This document shows, piece by piece, positions 32,380 through 42,138 of a stretch of 64,000 bases of DNA; the first letter of the stretch is position 1; each line of letters starts with the position of its first letter. The DNA is from Candidatus Nanopelagicaceae bacterium (GTDB taxonomy: Bacteria > Actinomycetota > Actinomycetes > Nanopelagicales > Nanopelagicaceae), in the NCBI GenBank assembly GCA_947454735.1, contig CANGLK010000004.1:1-64000 (forward strand). Direction: 5' to 3'. The notes beneath the pieces were generated by a model. That model ran no database searches and had not been told where the DNA came from. It saw nothing but the letters and a program-made list of their open reading frames with translations. The translations under genes were made by a program, and so were the position numbers.

Positions 32380-35134
32380 CTGCTGATTTCTTTTTTGTTG
32401 CAGCTTTCTTTACAACGTTCTTCGTCAAAGTAGGTGGCTTATCGCCTGCCTTCTTTGGAGCCGCCTTCTTACGAGACTTCTTCGGTGTTGGGCCATTCTC
32501 AGCCTCCCACGCGCGTCGGCCGGCAAGAAGTTCAAGTCCGCGCTCAAGTGTCATCGCCTCAAGAGTGTCACCGCGGCGAAGAGTCGCATTGGTCTCGCCA
32601 TCGGTGACATACATACCGAAGCGACCATCTTTAATGATCACAGCCTTCTCAGAACCAGGATCGACGCCAAGCTCTTTCAGTGGAGGCTTTGCAACACCGC
32701 GGCGGCGCTCCTTTGGCTTTGAATAAATATCGAGCGCTTCATCTAATGTGATTGAGAAGAGCTGCTCTTCAGATGTAAGTGTTCGTGAGTCAACGCCTGC
32801 CTTGAGATATGGACCGTATCGACCATTCTGCACAGTGATCTCATCACCTGATGAGTTGGTACCAAGTACACGTGGAAGCGAGAGAAGTTGCAGCGCATCA
32901 TCCAAAGTGATGGTGTCGAGATTCATCGTCGAGAGAAGGGATGCCGTCTTTGGCTTTGGAGCATCAGCCTTCTTGCGCTTCTTCTTCGGTGTTCCATCTT
33001 CCTTTAACTCAACAGGCTCTTCAGGGAAGATCTCTGTGATGTAAGGACCGAAGCGTCCGCTCTTTGCAACAACTTCAAGCCCAGTCACTGGATCGATTCC
33101 AAGATCACGTTCACCAGATGGTGCAGCCAATAGTTCGATTGCCTTAGAAAGAGTCAACTCATCTGGCGCCATATTTTCAGGGATATTGGCTAGCTTTCGC
33201 TCGCCATCATCGTAATTCTCTTGCAGGTATGCGCCATAACGACCGACGCGAATCTCAATCGCATCGGAGAGATTCATTGTATTTGTAGCACGGGCATCGA
33301 TATTGCCGAGATCTTGTGACAGCTCATCAAGACCTGGTTCGCCATCATGGCCGTAATAGAAATCGCGTAACCAATCGATACGTGATGCCTCACCAGATGC
33401 AATCTTGTCGAGATCTTCCTCCATCGATGCGGTGAAGTCATAATCAACGAGCTTTGTAAAATGTGATTCAAGTAAGCCTGTTACAGAAAATGCCAAGAAT
33501 GTTGGAACTAGTGCGCGGCCACGCTTATTTACATATCCACGATCTTGAATAGTTTGAATGATCGATGCGAATGTTGAAGGGCGACCGATACCGAGTTCTT
33601 CCAACTTCTTTACAAGAGTTGGCTCTGTGTAACGCGCTGGTGGCTTTGTATCGTGGCCTTCACATGAGTACTCGTTGACCTTTACAGATTGACCAACTGA
33701 CATTGTAGGAAGCCTGCGATCTACGTTCTCTTCATCTTTACTATCTTCGGTGACAATCTCATCGTATGCAGCGAGGAATCCAGGAAATGTAATGACGCTT
33801 CCATTTGCGCGGAAGATTGCATCTTTTCCATCTGCTGTCTTTACATCAAAGTCAACGCGCATCTGCATCTTCTTAGCATCTGCCATCTGTGAGGCAACGG
33901 TGCGCTTCCAAATCAAGTCATAGAGTGCGAACTCATCACGAGTTAACTCTGGAGCTAACTCACCAGGTGTCTTAAATACATCTCCAGCAGGGCGAATCGC
34001 TTCGTGCGCCTCTTGTGCATTCTTTGTCTTACCTTGATAAACGCGCGCTGTCTCATATACATGATCTGCACCGTATAAAGATTTAGCGGCAGCGCGCGAC
34101 GCCTTAATTGCCTGCTCGCTCAAGTTAATGGAGTCGGTACGCATGTAGGTGATGTAACCGTTTTCATAGAGTCGTTGTGCAACGCGCATAGTGATCTGTG
34201 CGCCCCAACCGAGTCGGCTACCTGCATCTTGCTGCATCGTTGATGTTGTAAAAGGTGGCTTAGGACGCTCAGTTCGTGGAGATTCCTCCATCGATTTTAC
34301 GGTTAGAGGCGAGCCTTTGAGAGACTCAACCAGAGACTTTGCTGCGCTCTCATCGAGGAGCAAAATATCTTTCAGTGACTTCTCTTTAACTGCGCCATCT
34401 GCACCGAAGTCAGAAGTTGATGCAACCTTCTTATTATTGACTGATAATAAACGTGCAGAGAATCCTAAATTTGTTGCAGCATCGAGATCCCACCAAGATG
34501 ATGAGATGAAAGCCATGCGTTCGCGTTCCTTCTCAACAATCAGACGCGTTGCAACAGATTGCACGCGACCTGCTGAGATACGTGGCATAACTTTCTTCCA
34601 AAGAACCGGAGAGAGTCGGTATCCATAGAGACGATCGAGAACGCGACGAGTCTCTTGGGCATCAATGAGGTTGTAATCAAGGTCGCGAGTATTTTCTACA
34701 GCGGCTTGAATCGCCTCTTCAGTAATCTCATTGAAGACCATGCGCTTAATTGGAATCTTTGGTTGCAAGACCTCAATGAGGTGCCATGCAATCGCTTCAC
34801 CTTCGCGGTCTTCGTCAGTTGCGAGAAGGATCTCTTGAGCGCCCTTCATCAACTCCTTGAGCTCGGCAACTTTCGCCTTCTTATCGGGGTTGATGACATA
34901 TAAAGGTGCGAAATCATTTTCGATATCGACGCCCTCTTTAGACCAGGCTAGCTTCTTAACTTCCTTAGGGATATCGGCTGCGCGCTGCGGAAGGTCGCGG
35001 ATATGACCGACGCTAGCCTCGACGATGTAACCATCGCCGAGGTAGCCGCCAATCTTGCGAGCCTTTGCAGGGGACTCAACGATGACGAGCGTCTTGAGCT
35101 CGCCAGCGCTAGAGCCTGCTTTTTTCGAAGCCAT
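32366..35134 (-). CDS. topA: DNA topoisomerase I
   Basis: The 922-residue type IA topoisomerase starts with a Toprim domain (TLVIVESPAKARKIGGYL, later DEDREGEAIAWH with the metal acidic residues). It has the active-site Tyr in GYITYMRTDSINLS and the ARYTEPTLVKKLEELGIGRPSTF block. Instead of zinc fingers the C-terminal region carries repeated NGRYGPYLK / DGRFGMYVTDG-type modules and ends in a Lys/Ala tail of about 40 residues, as in actinobacterial TopA. It relaxes negative supercoils. The gene follows hppA on the same strand by 24 bp; a clear ribosome site is not evident. Confidence 0.95.
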   Translation of the reverse strand: MASKKAGSSAGELKTLVIVESPAKARKIGGYLGDGYIVEASVGHIRDLPQRAADIPKEVKKLAWSKEGVDIENDFAPLYVINPDKKAKVAELKELMKGAQEILLATDEDREGEAIAWHLIEVLQPKIPIKRMVFNEITEEAIQAAVENTRDLDYNLIDAQETRRVLDRLYGYRLSPVLWKKVMPRISAGRVQSVATRLIVEKERERMAFISSSWWDLDAATNLGFSARLLSVNNKKVASTSDFGADGAVKEKSLKDILLLDESAAKSLVESLKGSPLTVKSMEESPRTERPKPPFTTSTMQQDAGSRLGWGAQITMRVAQRLYENGYITYMRTDSINLSEQAIKASRAAAKSLYGADHVYETARVYQGKTKNAQEAHEAIRPAGDVFKTPGELAPELTRDEFALYDLIWKRTVASQMADAKKMQMRVDFDVKTADGKDAIFRANGSVITFPGFLAAYDEIVTEDSKDEENVDRRLPTMSVGQSVKVNEYSCEGHDTKPPARYTEPTLVKKLEELGIGRPSTFASIIQTIQDRGYVNKRGRALVPTFLAFSVTGLLESHFTKLVDYDFTASMEEDLDKIASGEASRIDWLRDFYYGHDGEPGLDELSQDLGNIDARATNTMNLSDAIEIRVGRYGAYLQENYDDGERKLANIPENMAPDELTLSKAIELLAAPSGERDLGIDPVTGLEVVAKSGRFGPYITEIFPEEPVELKEDGTPKKKRKKADAPKPKTASLLSTMNLDTITLDDALQLLSLPRVLGTNSSGDEITVQNGRYGPYLKAGVDSRTLTSEEQLFSITLDEALDIYSKPKERRRGVAKPPLKELGVDPGSEKAVIIKDGRFGMYVTDGETNATLRRGDTLEAMTLERGLELLAGRRAWEAENGPTPKKSRKKAAPKKAGDKPPTLTKNVVKKAATKKKSAAKKK

Positions 35135-35158
35135 AAAGGTGGGGAAGTACCTTTCTTC

Positions 35159-37441
35159 TTAGTACTGAATGCCGACAGCGTGGTGGCGACGGTTACGTAC
35201 CAATGCACCAACGATGATCAAGGTTGCAAGACCACATGTAAGTGCAATCTTCCAATCCTGGCCATTGAGTGAGAACTCAACGATTGCAGGAGTAACGAGG
35301 AGACCAACGAGGTTCATCACCTTGATAAGTGGGTTAATTGCAGGACCTGCTGTGTCCTTAAATGGATCTCCAACAGTGTCACCAACAACTGTTGCAGCGT
35401 GAGCTTCTGAGCCCTTGCCACCATAGTTGCCATCTTCAACCATCTTCTTCGCATTATCCCAAGCACCGCCTGAGTTAGAGAGGAAGACAGCCATCAAAGT
35501 ACCTGTACCGATTGCACCAGCAAGGAATGCACCGAGTGCGCCAACTCCGAGACCGAAGCCAACTGAGATTGGTGCCATCACTGCAAGGATTCCTGGAGTT
35601 GCAAGTTCACGGAGTGAGTCGCGTGTACAGATATCTACAACGCGGCCGTATTCAGGCTTCTCTGTTCCGTTCATGATTCCTGGGTGCTCATGGAACTGCT
35701 TACGTACTTCAACAACAACTGCGCCTGCTGCCTTAGATACTGCATTGACTGCAAGACCTGAGAAGAGGAATACAACTGATGCACCGATGATCAAACCAAC
35801 GAGGTTACGAGGAGATGCGATATCGAGAACGCCCTGATACTGAAGTTCAGATGTTGCACGACCGACCTTAACAACTGCCTCCTTGATTGCATCTGTAAAT
35901 GCACCGAACAAAGCTGTCGCTGCGAGAACTGCTGTTGCGATTGCAATTCCCTTTGTGATCGCCTTAGTTGTATTACCAACTGCGTCGAGTGATGTAAGGA
36001 TCTGTGCTGACTCGCCCTTTACATCGCCTGACATCTCAGCGATACCTTGTGCGTTATCTGAGATTGGACCGAATGTATCCATCGCAACGATGACGCCAAC
36101 AGTTGTAAGAAGTCCTGTTCCTGCCAATGAGATTGCAAAGAGTGATAGGACGATTGAACCGCCACCGAGCAAGAATGCTCCGAAGACAGCTGCTGCGATG
36201 AGAAGTGCTGAGTAAACAGCTGATTCAAAACCAACAGAGATACCAGCGAGAATTACTGTTGCTGCGCCAGTCTGTGAAGCTGATGAGACATCATTTACTG
36301 GACGCTTGCCAACCTCTGTAAAGAAGCCTGTAAGTACCTGAATTGCAGCGGCGAGAACGATTCCGATGATTACTGCACCTAGCGCGAATACGCGTGGGTT
36401 GAGATTGCCGGCTTCTGTAGCAACTTCAGTTGAGTAATTTGTAAGGAGATTGAACTTAGCTGGAAGGTAGGTAAATGTTGCAAGGCCTGTAAGTCCTGCG
36501 CTAATCAATGCAGAGATAAAGAATGAGCGGTTGATCGCTGTCATCGCTGACTTATCTGTTGAACGAAGCTTTGTAGCAAAGATTCCGATCACAGCTGTGA
36601 TGATTCCGATTGCCGGAACGATCAATGGATAGATAAGACCTTCGTTACCGAATGCTGCCTTACCAAGAATCAAAGCTGCAACGAGCGTTACTGCATATGA
36701 CTCGAACAAGTCTGCAGCCATACCAGCACAGTCACCGACGTTATCGCCGACGTTATCTGCAATTGTTGCAGCGTTACGTGGGTCATCTTCTGGAATGTTC
36801 TTCTCAACTTTACCGACGAGGTCTGCGCCTACGTCAGCTGCCTTTGTGAAGATACCGCCGCCGACGCGCATAAACATCGCGAGCATTGCAGCACCGAAAC
36901 CGAAACCTTCGAGAACAACTGGTGCATTCTCGCGGTAGAGAATTACAACAAGTGAAGCTCCAACGAGTCCGAGGCCGACAGTTGTCATACCGACAACGCC
37001 ACCTGTACGGAATGCGATTTGAACTGCCTTGGTGCCATCCTTCTGACGAGCAGCTTCTGCAACGCGAACATTTGCGCGTACAGCAAGCCACATACCGTTG
37101 TAACCGACGAGAGCTGAGAAGCCTGCGCCGAGAAGGAAGAAGATTGAACGGCCGATACGGATTGTTGTTGTATCAGCAGGGAGAGCGAAGAGTAGGAAGA
37201 AGACGATTCCTACGAAATATGAAAGTGTCCGGAACTGGCGGTGCAGGTATGCAGCTGCGCCTTCCTGGACTGCGCCCGCGATCTCGCGCATCTTCTCGGT
37301 TCCATCGCTTGCGGCGAGGACCTGTGCGCGTAGGGCTACGGCGATAGCGAGCGCGCCAAGGGCGACTGCTAGAACCACGAATGTGATATTTAGGTTAGAC
37401 CCGGTGACCTGCACCAGTGAATTAGCGGCAGAAGCGCGCAT
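35159..37441 (-). CDS. hppA: K+-insensitive membrane pyrophosphatase (H+-translocating)
   Basis: The 760-residue membrane protein (about 16 helices) has the M-PPase core: DVGADLVGKVEKNIPEDDPRNAATIADNVGDNVGDCAGM with its acidic substrate/Mg residues, and a C-terminal DTVGDPFKDTAGPAINPLIKV block. The GNTTKAITKG sequence has Lys and Thr at the positions that distinguish K+-independent proton pumps from K+-dependent ones (which have Ala and Gly). It uses pyrophosphate to pump protons outward. The start at 37441 is set by a near-perfect GGAGGAG ribosome site 5 nt upstream; an in-frame extension to 37489 is rejected. Confidence 0.95.
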   Translation of the reverse strand: MRASAANSLVQVTGSNLNITFVVLAVALGALAIAVALRAQVLAASDGTEKMREIAGAVQEGAAAYLHRQFRTLSYFVGIVFFLLFALPADTTTIRIGRSIFFLLGAGFSALVGYNGMWLAVRANVRVAEAARQKDGTKAVQIAFRTGGVVGMTTVGLGLVGASLVVILYRENAPVVLEGFGFGAAMLAMFMRVGGGIFTKAADVGADLVGKVEKNIPEDDPRNAATIADNVGDNVGDCAGMAADLFESYAVTLVAALILGKAAFGNEGLIYPLIVPAIGIITAVIGIFATKLRSTDKSAMTAINRSFFISALISAGLTGLATFTYLPAKFNLLTNYSTEVATEAGNLNPRVFALGAVIIGIVLAAAIQVLTGFFTEVGKRPVNDVSSASQTGAATVILAGISVGFESAVYSALLIAAAVFGAFLLGGGSIVLSLFAISLAGTGLLTTVGVIVAMDTFGPISDNAQGIAEMSGDVKGESAQILTSLDAVGNTTKAITKGIAIATAVLAATALFGAFTDAIKEAVVKVGRATSELQYQGVLDIASPRNLVGLIIGASVVFLFSGLAVNAVSKAAGAVVVEVRKQFHEHPGIMNGTEKPEYGRVVDICTRDSLRELATPGILAVMAPISVGFGLGVGALGAFLAGAIGTGTLMAVFLSNSGGAWDNAKKMVEDGNYGGKGSEAHAATVVGDTVGDPFKDTAGPAINPLIKVMNLVGLLVTPAIVEFSLNGQDWKIALTCGLATLIIVGALVRNRRHHAVGIQY

Positions 37442-37468
37442 GTTTCTCCTCCGTTGGAGATTCAGTGC

Positions 37469-37530
37469 GGCCACATGAAGCGTGGCCACGGCTGAGGCGA
37501 GTCTACATATACATATCTATTACAGGTCAA
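37469..37530 (-). promoter_or_regulatory. hppA promoter and leader hairpin
   Basis: Upstream of hppA, TTGACC (37530 to 37525) is a good -35 and TAGACT (37505 to 37500), 19 bp on, a possible -10. The leader then contains a 6-bp stem GGCCAC/GTGGCC (37469-37474 with 37482-37487). The stem may also serve as a weak end signal for the alpha-glucosidase transcript, but no U-tract follows. Confidence 0.4.
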
Positions 37531-37549
37531 AAATCGAGCGTGATTTTTC

Positions 37550-39244
37550 CTAAGCACGTACCCAGACTGTGGCAGCGGGCGGAAGGCTATTGGCGCGAGA
37601 GATTTGGCCATGGATGAGGTAGAGGCCGGCAGGGGTGAGAGGTTGTGAGGAGTGGAGGATCTGCGCCTTCTCGCCTAAGGCGCTCATAAAGTCGTAATAG
37701 CCATTGCCGAAGTTGGTGATGCAGTGCCATCCATTTGGGCGAGAGAAATGCAGGACGTGCTTCTCACCTGTCTCATGCCAGGTCAACTCTTCTGGTGCAA
37801 CTAGCTCCTTACGAAGTGCTAGCGCCTGTCTAAAAGTTGATAGTGGTGAGGTTGCATCCTTTGATTCAACTTCAACCGACTTCTCTGCAAACCACTGTGG
37901 TTGAGGCAGATGCGCCTTGCCATCTCCAAATCCGAAAGAGGAACCTGTAGATGTCCATGGCAGTGGAACGCGACAACCATCGCGACCTTTATCTGCTTTC
38001 AAGTTACGTAAATATTGTGGATCTTGAATTTCACTCTCTGGAATATCGATAACTTCAAAGAGTCCGAGCTCTTCACCTTGGTAGATATATGTACAACCAG
38101 GAAGAGCCATGATTAACATCGATGCAGCGATTGCAGAATTGAGCCCAGCAACTTCATCAAGGGGATGTGTCGTGCCGCCTGAGTTCTTCCATCGCAGGCG
38201 ATCTACAGTGGGATGAAGTCCATACTTTGTTGCAGGTCGCATCTGATCATGGTTGTTGATAGTCCATGTTGAGGATGACCCTTGTGATTTCGCAGCAGCT
38301 AATCCGCGTTCAATGACGGTGCGATATTCGGTGGCGTTAAAGTTTGCCTCAAGGAGTTCAAAGTTAAATGCTTGTCCTAACTCATCAGGGCTTGCATATC
38401 GAGCAAGGCGCTCTGCAGGTGCATATGCCTCAGCAACGGCAACTCGTGGCGGGTTATAGGTATCAAATAATCTGCGCCACTCTTTATAAATTTCATGTAC
38501 ATCATCGCGGTCAAAGAGAATATCTTGACCCGGTGCGCGATTGGTCAGCCCTGGAAATTTTTCCTGATCTTTCAATGGCTCTGATAAATCCTTCTTCAAC
38601 ATATGCGCCACATCGATTCGGAAACCATCGACGCCACGATCTGCCCAGAATTTAAGTGTGAGTAGAAATTCATCATGGACTTCGCGGTTATCCCAGTTAA
38701 AGTCAGGTTGTTCTGGTGCAAATAGGTGACAGAACCACTGGTTGTGCTTGCCACCGTGGATAGATTCGCGACTCCATGCGCTCGGTGCGAAGTGTGATGG
38801 CCAGTTAGTTGGTGGAAGTTCACCATTTTCACCCTTGCCATCGCGGAAGATGTAACGGTTACGCGCTGCCGAACCTGGCTCTGAATTAATCGCCTCTTGG
38901 AACCAGATGTGTCTATTTGATGAGTGGTTAGGGACGATATCTACAAATAATCTAATTCCAGCTTCGTGTAACTTACTGAGAAGTTCATCGAAGTCATCGA
39001 GTGTTCCAAGTTTTGGATCCACATCGCGATAATCATCGACATCGTAACCACCGTCGGCAAGTGCTGATGGATAGAAAGGAGATAGCCAGACTGCATCAAC
39101 GCTAAGGGAGGATAGGTAATCAATCTTTGTGGTGATGCCTTTGATATCACCGAGACCATCACCATTGGAATCTTTAAAACTACGGGGATAGATTTGATAG
39201 ATAACGGCTTGGCGCCACCAATCTCTCTCTGACGTTAGCCCCAT
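37550..39244 (-). CDS. GH13 alpha-glucosidase
   Basis: The 564-residue protein has the GH13 regions in order: SFKDSNGDGLGDIKGI near 22-37, DIVPNHSS (region I) at about 102, GFRIDVAH with nucleophile Asp211, AEAY with acid/base Glu272, and NNHD with Asp333. The overall pattern is that of oligo-1,6-/alpha-1,4-glucosidases (GH13 subfamilies with DxxNGxGDxxGI). There is no signal peptide, so it hydrolyses imported sugars such as sucrose or maltose oligomers inside the cell. It lies divergent to the LacI-type regulator with about 55 bp between starts and is likely under its control. Confidence 0.9.
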   Translation of the reverse strand: MGLTSERDWWRQAVIYQIYPRSFKDSNGDGLGDIKGITTKIDYLSSLSVDAVWLSPFYPSALADGGYDVDDYRDVDPKLGTLDDFDELLSKLHEAGIRLFVDIVPNHSSNRHIWFQEAINSEPGSAARNRYIFRDGKGENGELPPTNWPSHFAPSAWSRESIHGGKHNQWFCHLFAPEQPDFNWDNREVHDEFLLTLKFWADRGVDGFRIDVAHMLKKDLSEPLKDQEKFPGLTNRAPGQDILFDRDDVHEIYKEWRRLFDTYNPPRVAVAEAYAPAERLARYASPDELGQAFNFELLEANFNATEYRTVIERGLAAAKSQGSSSTWTINNHDQMRPATKYGLHPTVDRLRWKNSGGTTHPLDEVAGLNSAIAASMLIMALPGCTYIYQGEELGLFEVIDIPESEIQDPQYLRNLKADKGRDGCRVPLPWTSTGSSFGFGDGKAHLPQPQWFAEKSVEVESKDATSPLSTFRQALALRKELVAPEELTWHETGEKHVLHFSRPNGWHCITNFGNGYYDFMSALGEKAQILHSSQPLTPAGLYLIHGQISRANSLPPAATVWVRA

Positions 39245-39298
39245 TGTTCTTCCCTCAACCCTTGTCTTTTGCAGTTTTTTGCATATTCTTTCCCTATT

Positions 39299-40303
39299 GT
39301 GTCAGGAATAGTTGAGATTGCGAAGAAAGCGGGAGTATCACCCGCGACGGTATCGCGCGCACTTCGCGGGTTGCACCATGTTAATGAACGCACTCGTAAG
39401 AAGATTATTGAGGCGGCTCAGCTACTTGATTATCCAATTCGCCCCGACATTCTTCCTGCAAATTCGAAGATGCGGACCAATACGATCGGTGTCATTGCAC
39501 CATTTATCTCTCGTTGGTATTTCTCTCAATCTCTCGCCGGGGTTGAACAGGCTTTACGAGAAGCTGGAATGGATTTGCTTCTCTATAACTTCGCACAAGT
39601 TGATGCGCGCCAACGCGTCTTTCAACAGAAGAAGTTGGTTGGAAAGGTAGATGGCTTAATTGTCATCTCACTACCACCTACTGAGAAAGAGTTCGATCAA
39701 ATCCTCGATCTCGGAATTCCAGTATCTCTAGTCGGCACACTTAATAATCGCTGCTCCTGTGTCTCTATCGATGATGTGACGGGTGCAGAAGTTGCTACAC
39801 AACATCTCATTGATATGGGCCATCGCGATATTGGCATCATGGTTGGACAGAATGCATTTGCCTATAACTTCGAGGTAGCAGATCAGCGACTCTCAGGATT
39901 TAAGAAGGTCCTTGCCGAAAATGGAGTTGAATTTAATTCCTCATGGCAGATTACTGCTGATTTTGATAGCCACACATCAGAGCTTGCGATGGATGAATTC
40001 CTACGTCAGAAGAAATTACCTACTGCCATCTTCTGTGAATCAGATGAGATGGCCTTTGGCGCAATGAGATCTCTTCAAAAGCGTGGATTACGTGTCCCTG
40101 AAGATATCTCCATCATCGGTTATGACGACCATGAATATGCAAAGCTTGTGGGCCTGACCACAGTTGCCCAGCCGGTGCAGTTCTTGGGTCAGCTTGCAGC
40201 ATCGCAGATTATGGCGCGCATTGAGAAACCAGAGAGCGCCATTGCACAGATAAAGGTACCAACATCGCTACTTATTCGAACTTCAGTTAAGGATATTAAC
40301 TAG
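39299..40303 (+). CDS. LacI-family transcriptional regulator
   Basis: The 334-residue protein begins with the LacI helix-turn-helix GIVEIAKKAGVSPATVSRALRG, the hinge helix region near 50, then a periplasmic-binding-protein-like effector domain (TIGVIAPFISRWYFSQSLAGVE, VSIDDVTGAEVATQHLIDMGH, PEDISIIGYDD). It should repress the neighbouring alpha-glucosidase and sugar-uptake genes and be released by a sugar. The start is the GTG at 39299, where homology begins; a longer frame to TTG 39269 is less likely. A TATTCT -10 (39284-39289) lies 9 nt before the GTG. Two TTTTGCA repeats one helical turn apart (39267, 39277) precede it. Confidence 0.88.
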   Translation: MSGIVEIAKKAGVSPATVSRALRGLHHVNERTRKKIIEAAQLLDYPIRPDILPANSKMRTNTIGVIAPFISRWYFSQSLAGVEQALREAGMDLLLYNFAQVDARQRVFQQKKLVGKVDGLIVISLPPTEKEFDQILDLGIPVSLVGTLNNRCSCVSIDDVTGAEVATQHLIDMGHRDIGIMVGQNAFAYNFEVADQRLSGFKKVLAENGVEFNSSWQITADFDSHTSELAMDEFLRQKKLPTAIFCESDEMAFGAMRSLQKRGLRVPEDISIIGYDDHEYAKLVGLTTVAQPVQFLGQLAASQIMARIEKPESAIAQIKVPTSLLIRTSVKDIN

Positions 40304-40320
40304 AAATTTGAATTGCAGTA

Positions 40321-41145
40321 TTACTTAACTGCTCCTTGTGAAATACCTGAAATGAACTGCTTCTGCAGGATCAAGTAGAAGACAATGATTGGCAGCACTG
40401 CAAGCAATAGACCTGCCATAGCCTGTCCATACTCTGTTGAGTACTGGCCATAGAACAAGTAAGTAGAGAGTGGAAGTGTCTGAGTCTCGCGTGTAAGTAC
40501 AAGGCGAGGCAACAAGAAGTCGTTCCAGATCCAGAGTGCATTAACAATCGCAACTGTTGCTGTAACAGGGCGCAACATAGGGAACATGATCTTCCAGAAG
40601 ATAGTCATATCTGATGCGCCATCCATTGCAGCTGCTTCATCGAGATCCATTGGAATCTTAGAGATAAAGCCGTGATACAAAAATGTTGATAGTGCAATAC
40701 CAAACCCTTGGTAGAAGAAGATCAGCGCTGCACGGTTATTGATTGCTACGAATTGAGCGAAGATCGACATAAACGGAATCATGAGCGCCTGGAATGGCAC
40801 GATCATCGATGCAACAAGAATTAAGAATGTTGTATGTGTGAACTTATTCTTATTACGTGCGAGGTAGTAAGCGAGCATAGAAGAGAAGATAATTAAGCCA
40901 GTAACGCTAAATACAGTGATGATCACTGAGTTGGTCAATGAGCGGTAGAAATCCATCTTCTGGAGCGCCTGAGTGAAGTTATCCATAGTGATCGTCTTTG
41001 GCCATGCCAAGGGGTTTTCAAGGATGTCGTACTTAGGCTTGAAAGCATTGAGGAATACGAGAACGAATGGCAATACATATGCCACTGAGAGAACAAGGCC
41101 TCCGATAAAAACGGTGCGCTTTGCGATACGTGATGCCTCTTTCAT
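40321..41145 (-). CDS. Sugar ABC transporter permease (MalG type)
   Basis: The 274-residue protein has six predicted membrane helices and the permease EAA loop (MDLDEAAAMDGASDMTIFWKIMFPMLRPV) that contacts the ATPase. It has the typical MalG N-terminus (LPFVLVFLNAFKP) and C-terminal QKQFISGISQGAVK. It starts inside the stop codon of the MalF-type gene (ATGA), forming the heterodimeric channel with it. No ATP-binding subunit gene lies in this locus. Confidence 0.92.
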   Translation of the reverse strand: MKEASRIAKRTVFIGGLVLSVAYVLPFVLVFLNAFKPKYDILENPLAWPKTITMDNFTQALQKMDFYRSLTNSVIITVFSVTGLIIFSSMLAYYLARNKNKFTHTTFLILVASMIVPFQALMIPFMSIFAQFVAINNRAALIFFYQGFGIALSTFLYHGFISKIPMDLDEAAAMDGASDMTIFWKIMFPMLRPVTATVAIVNALWIWNDFLLPRLVLTRETQTLPLSTYLFYGQYSTEYGQAMAGLLLAVLPIIVFYLILQKQFISGISQGAVK

Positions 41146-42011
41146 GCGCGCGCCTCCACTCTCTTTGAGACTGTAACTTGGATAAGAGCTGCTGTTGCGA
41201 CCATGATGAACATGAGAACAGCCTTTGATTGACCTGTACCGAAATTACCAAAGGCGAATGCATCCTGGAAGATATGCATCGAGATCAACTCTGTTGTGCG
41301 GAAAGGTCCTCCACCGGTAAGTGCGACGTTGACGTCATAGGCCATAAATCCACCGCGGAGTGTTAAGAAGAGCGAGATTGTGAAGGCCTGAGCCATCAAT
41401 GGCATCTTAATCGTCCATAGCGTGCGTGCCGCTGATGCGCCATCCACGCGCGCAGCCTCGAGGACATCCTGCTCAATCGAGATTAGACCAGTGATGTAGA
41501 TAATCATCATGTAGCCCGATGATTGCCATACCGTCACAATGATCAGTGCCCAGAAAGCTGTATTGGTATCTCCAAGCCAAGAGGATTCGAAGAGTGACCA
41601 TCCCATCTTGCCTGCGATAGAGACGAGAGCTGTGTTGAAGATAAATTGCCAGATCACTCCGAGCACAACGCCACCGATGAGGTTTGGTACAAAGAAGAAT
41701 GTGCGGAACAAGTTGGAGCTCTTCAACTTGGCTGTAACAAGGAGGGCAAGTCCAAATGCAACTGCATTAATTGCAACGAGTGATACAAGTACGTACTTCA
41801 ATGTAAATCGAAGAGTGGACCAGAACTCTGGATCTTTCAAAGATTTTGCATAATTTGCAAAGCCAACATACTTTGTATGGGCAAAGCCGTCCCAGTTGGT
41901 GAAGGTGAGATATAGACCTTGTATGAAGGGATAGATCAACACTGCAGCAAATATTGCCAGTGGAATGAGAGCGAAGAGTAAGAATCTCTTCAGTTGGCTA
42001 CCGTGATGCAT
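41142..42011 (-). CDS. Sugar ABC transporter permease (MalF type)
   Basis: The 289-residue protein shows six helices and the EAA-like loop VLEAARVDGASAARTLWTIKMPLM, with TFTNWDGF and the G-G-P-F-R-T-T motif (TGGGPFRTTELISM) characteristic of MalF/UgpA-type permeases. It pairs with the following MalG-type permease and with the sugar-binding protein encoded upstream. A strong stem-loop separates it from the binding-protein gene, which probably lets the binding protein be made in excess. Confidence 0.92.
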   Translation of the reverse strand: MHHGSQLKRFLLFALIPLAIFAAVLIYPFIQGLYLTFTNWDGFAHTKYVGFANYAKSLKDPEFWSTLRFTLKYVLVSLVAINAVAFGLALLVTAKLKSSNLFRTFFFVPNLIGGVVLGVIWQFIFNTALVSIAGKMGWSLFESSWLGDTNTAFWALIIVTVWQSSGYMMIIYITGLISIEQDVLEAARVDGASAARTLWTIKMPLMAQAFTISLFLTLRGGFMAYDVNVALTGGGPFRTTELISMHIFQDAFAFGNFGTGQSKAVLMFIMVATAALIQVTVSKRVEARA

Positions 42012-42062
42012 ATCGACACCTTTTATTTCTTAAATTATTTACTGCGGTGGGGGAAATAGTAG

Positions 42063-42100
42063 CGAGGTCACCCCGGAGTGAAAACTCCGAGATGACCTCG
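42063..42100 (-). terminator. Intercistronic stem-loop between binding protein and permease genes
   Basis: An 8-bp outer stem (42063-42070 CGAGGTCA with 42093-42100 TGACCTCG) and a 6-bp inner stem (42074-42079 with 42084-42089), with a 4-nt loop (TTTC on the minus-strand transcript), lie just behind the binding-protein gene. There is no long U-tract. It probably acts as a partial terminator or 3' stabiliser that sets different expression of the binding protein and the permeases. Confidence 0.6.
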
Positions 42101-42138
42101 CCGTCATATCTATTTACTTGCCATGGATGAGGAAAGAA

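Noticed and set aside
36652-37347. Arg/Leu/Gln-rich plus-strand frames opposite hppA
   Set aside because: Low-complexity shadows of the hydrophobic H+-PPase codons; no start signals.
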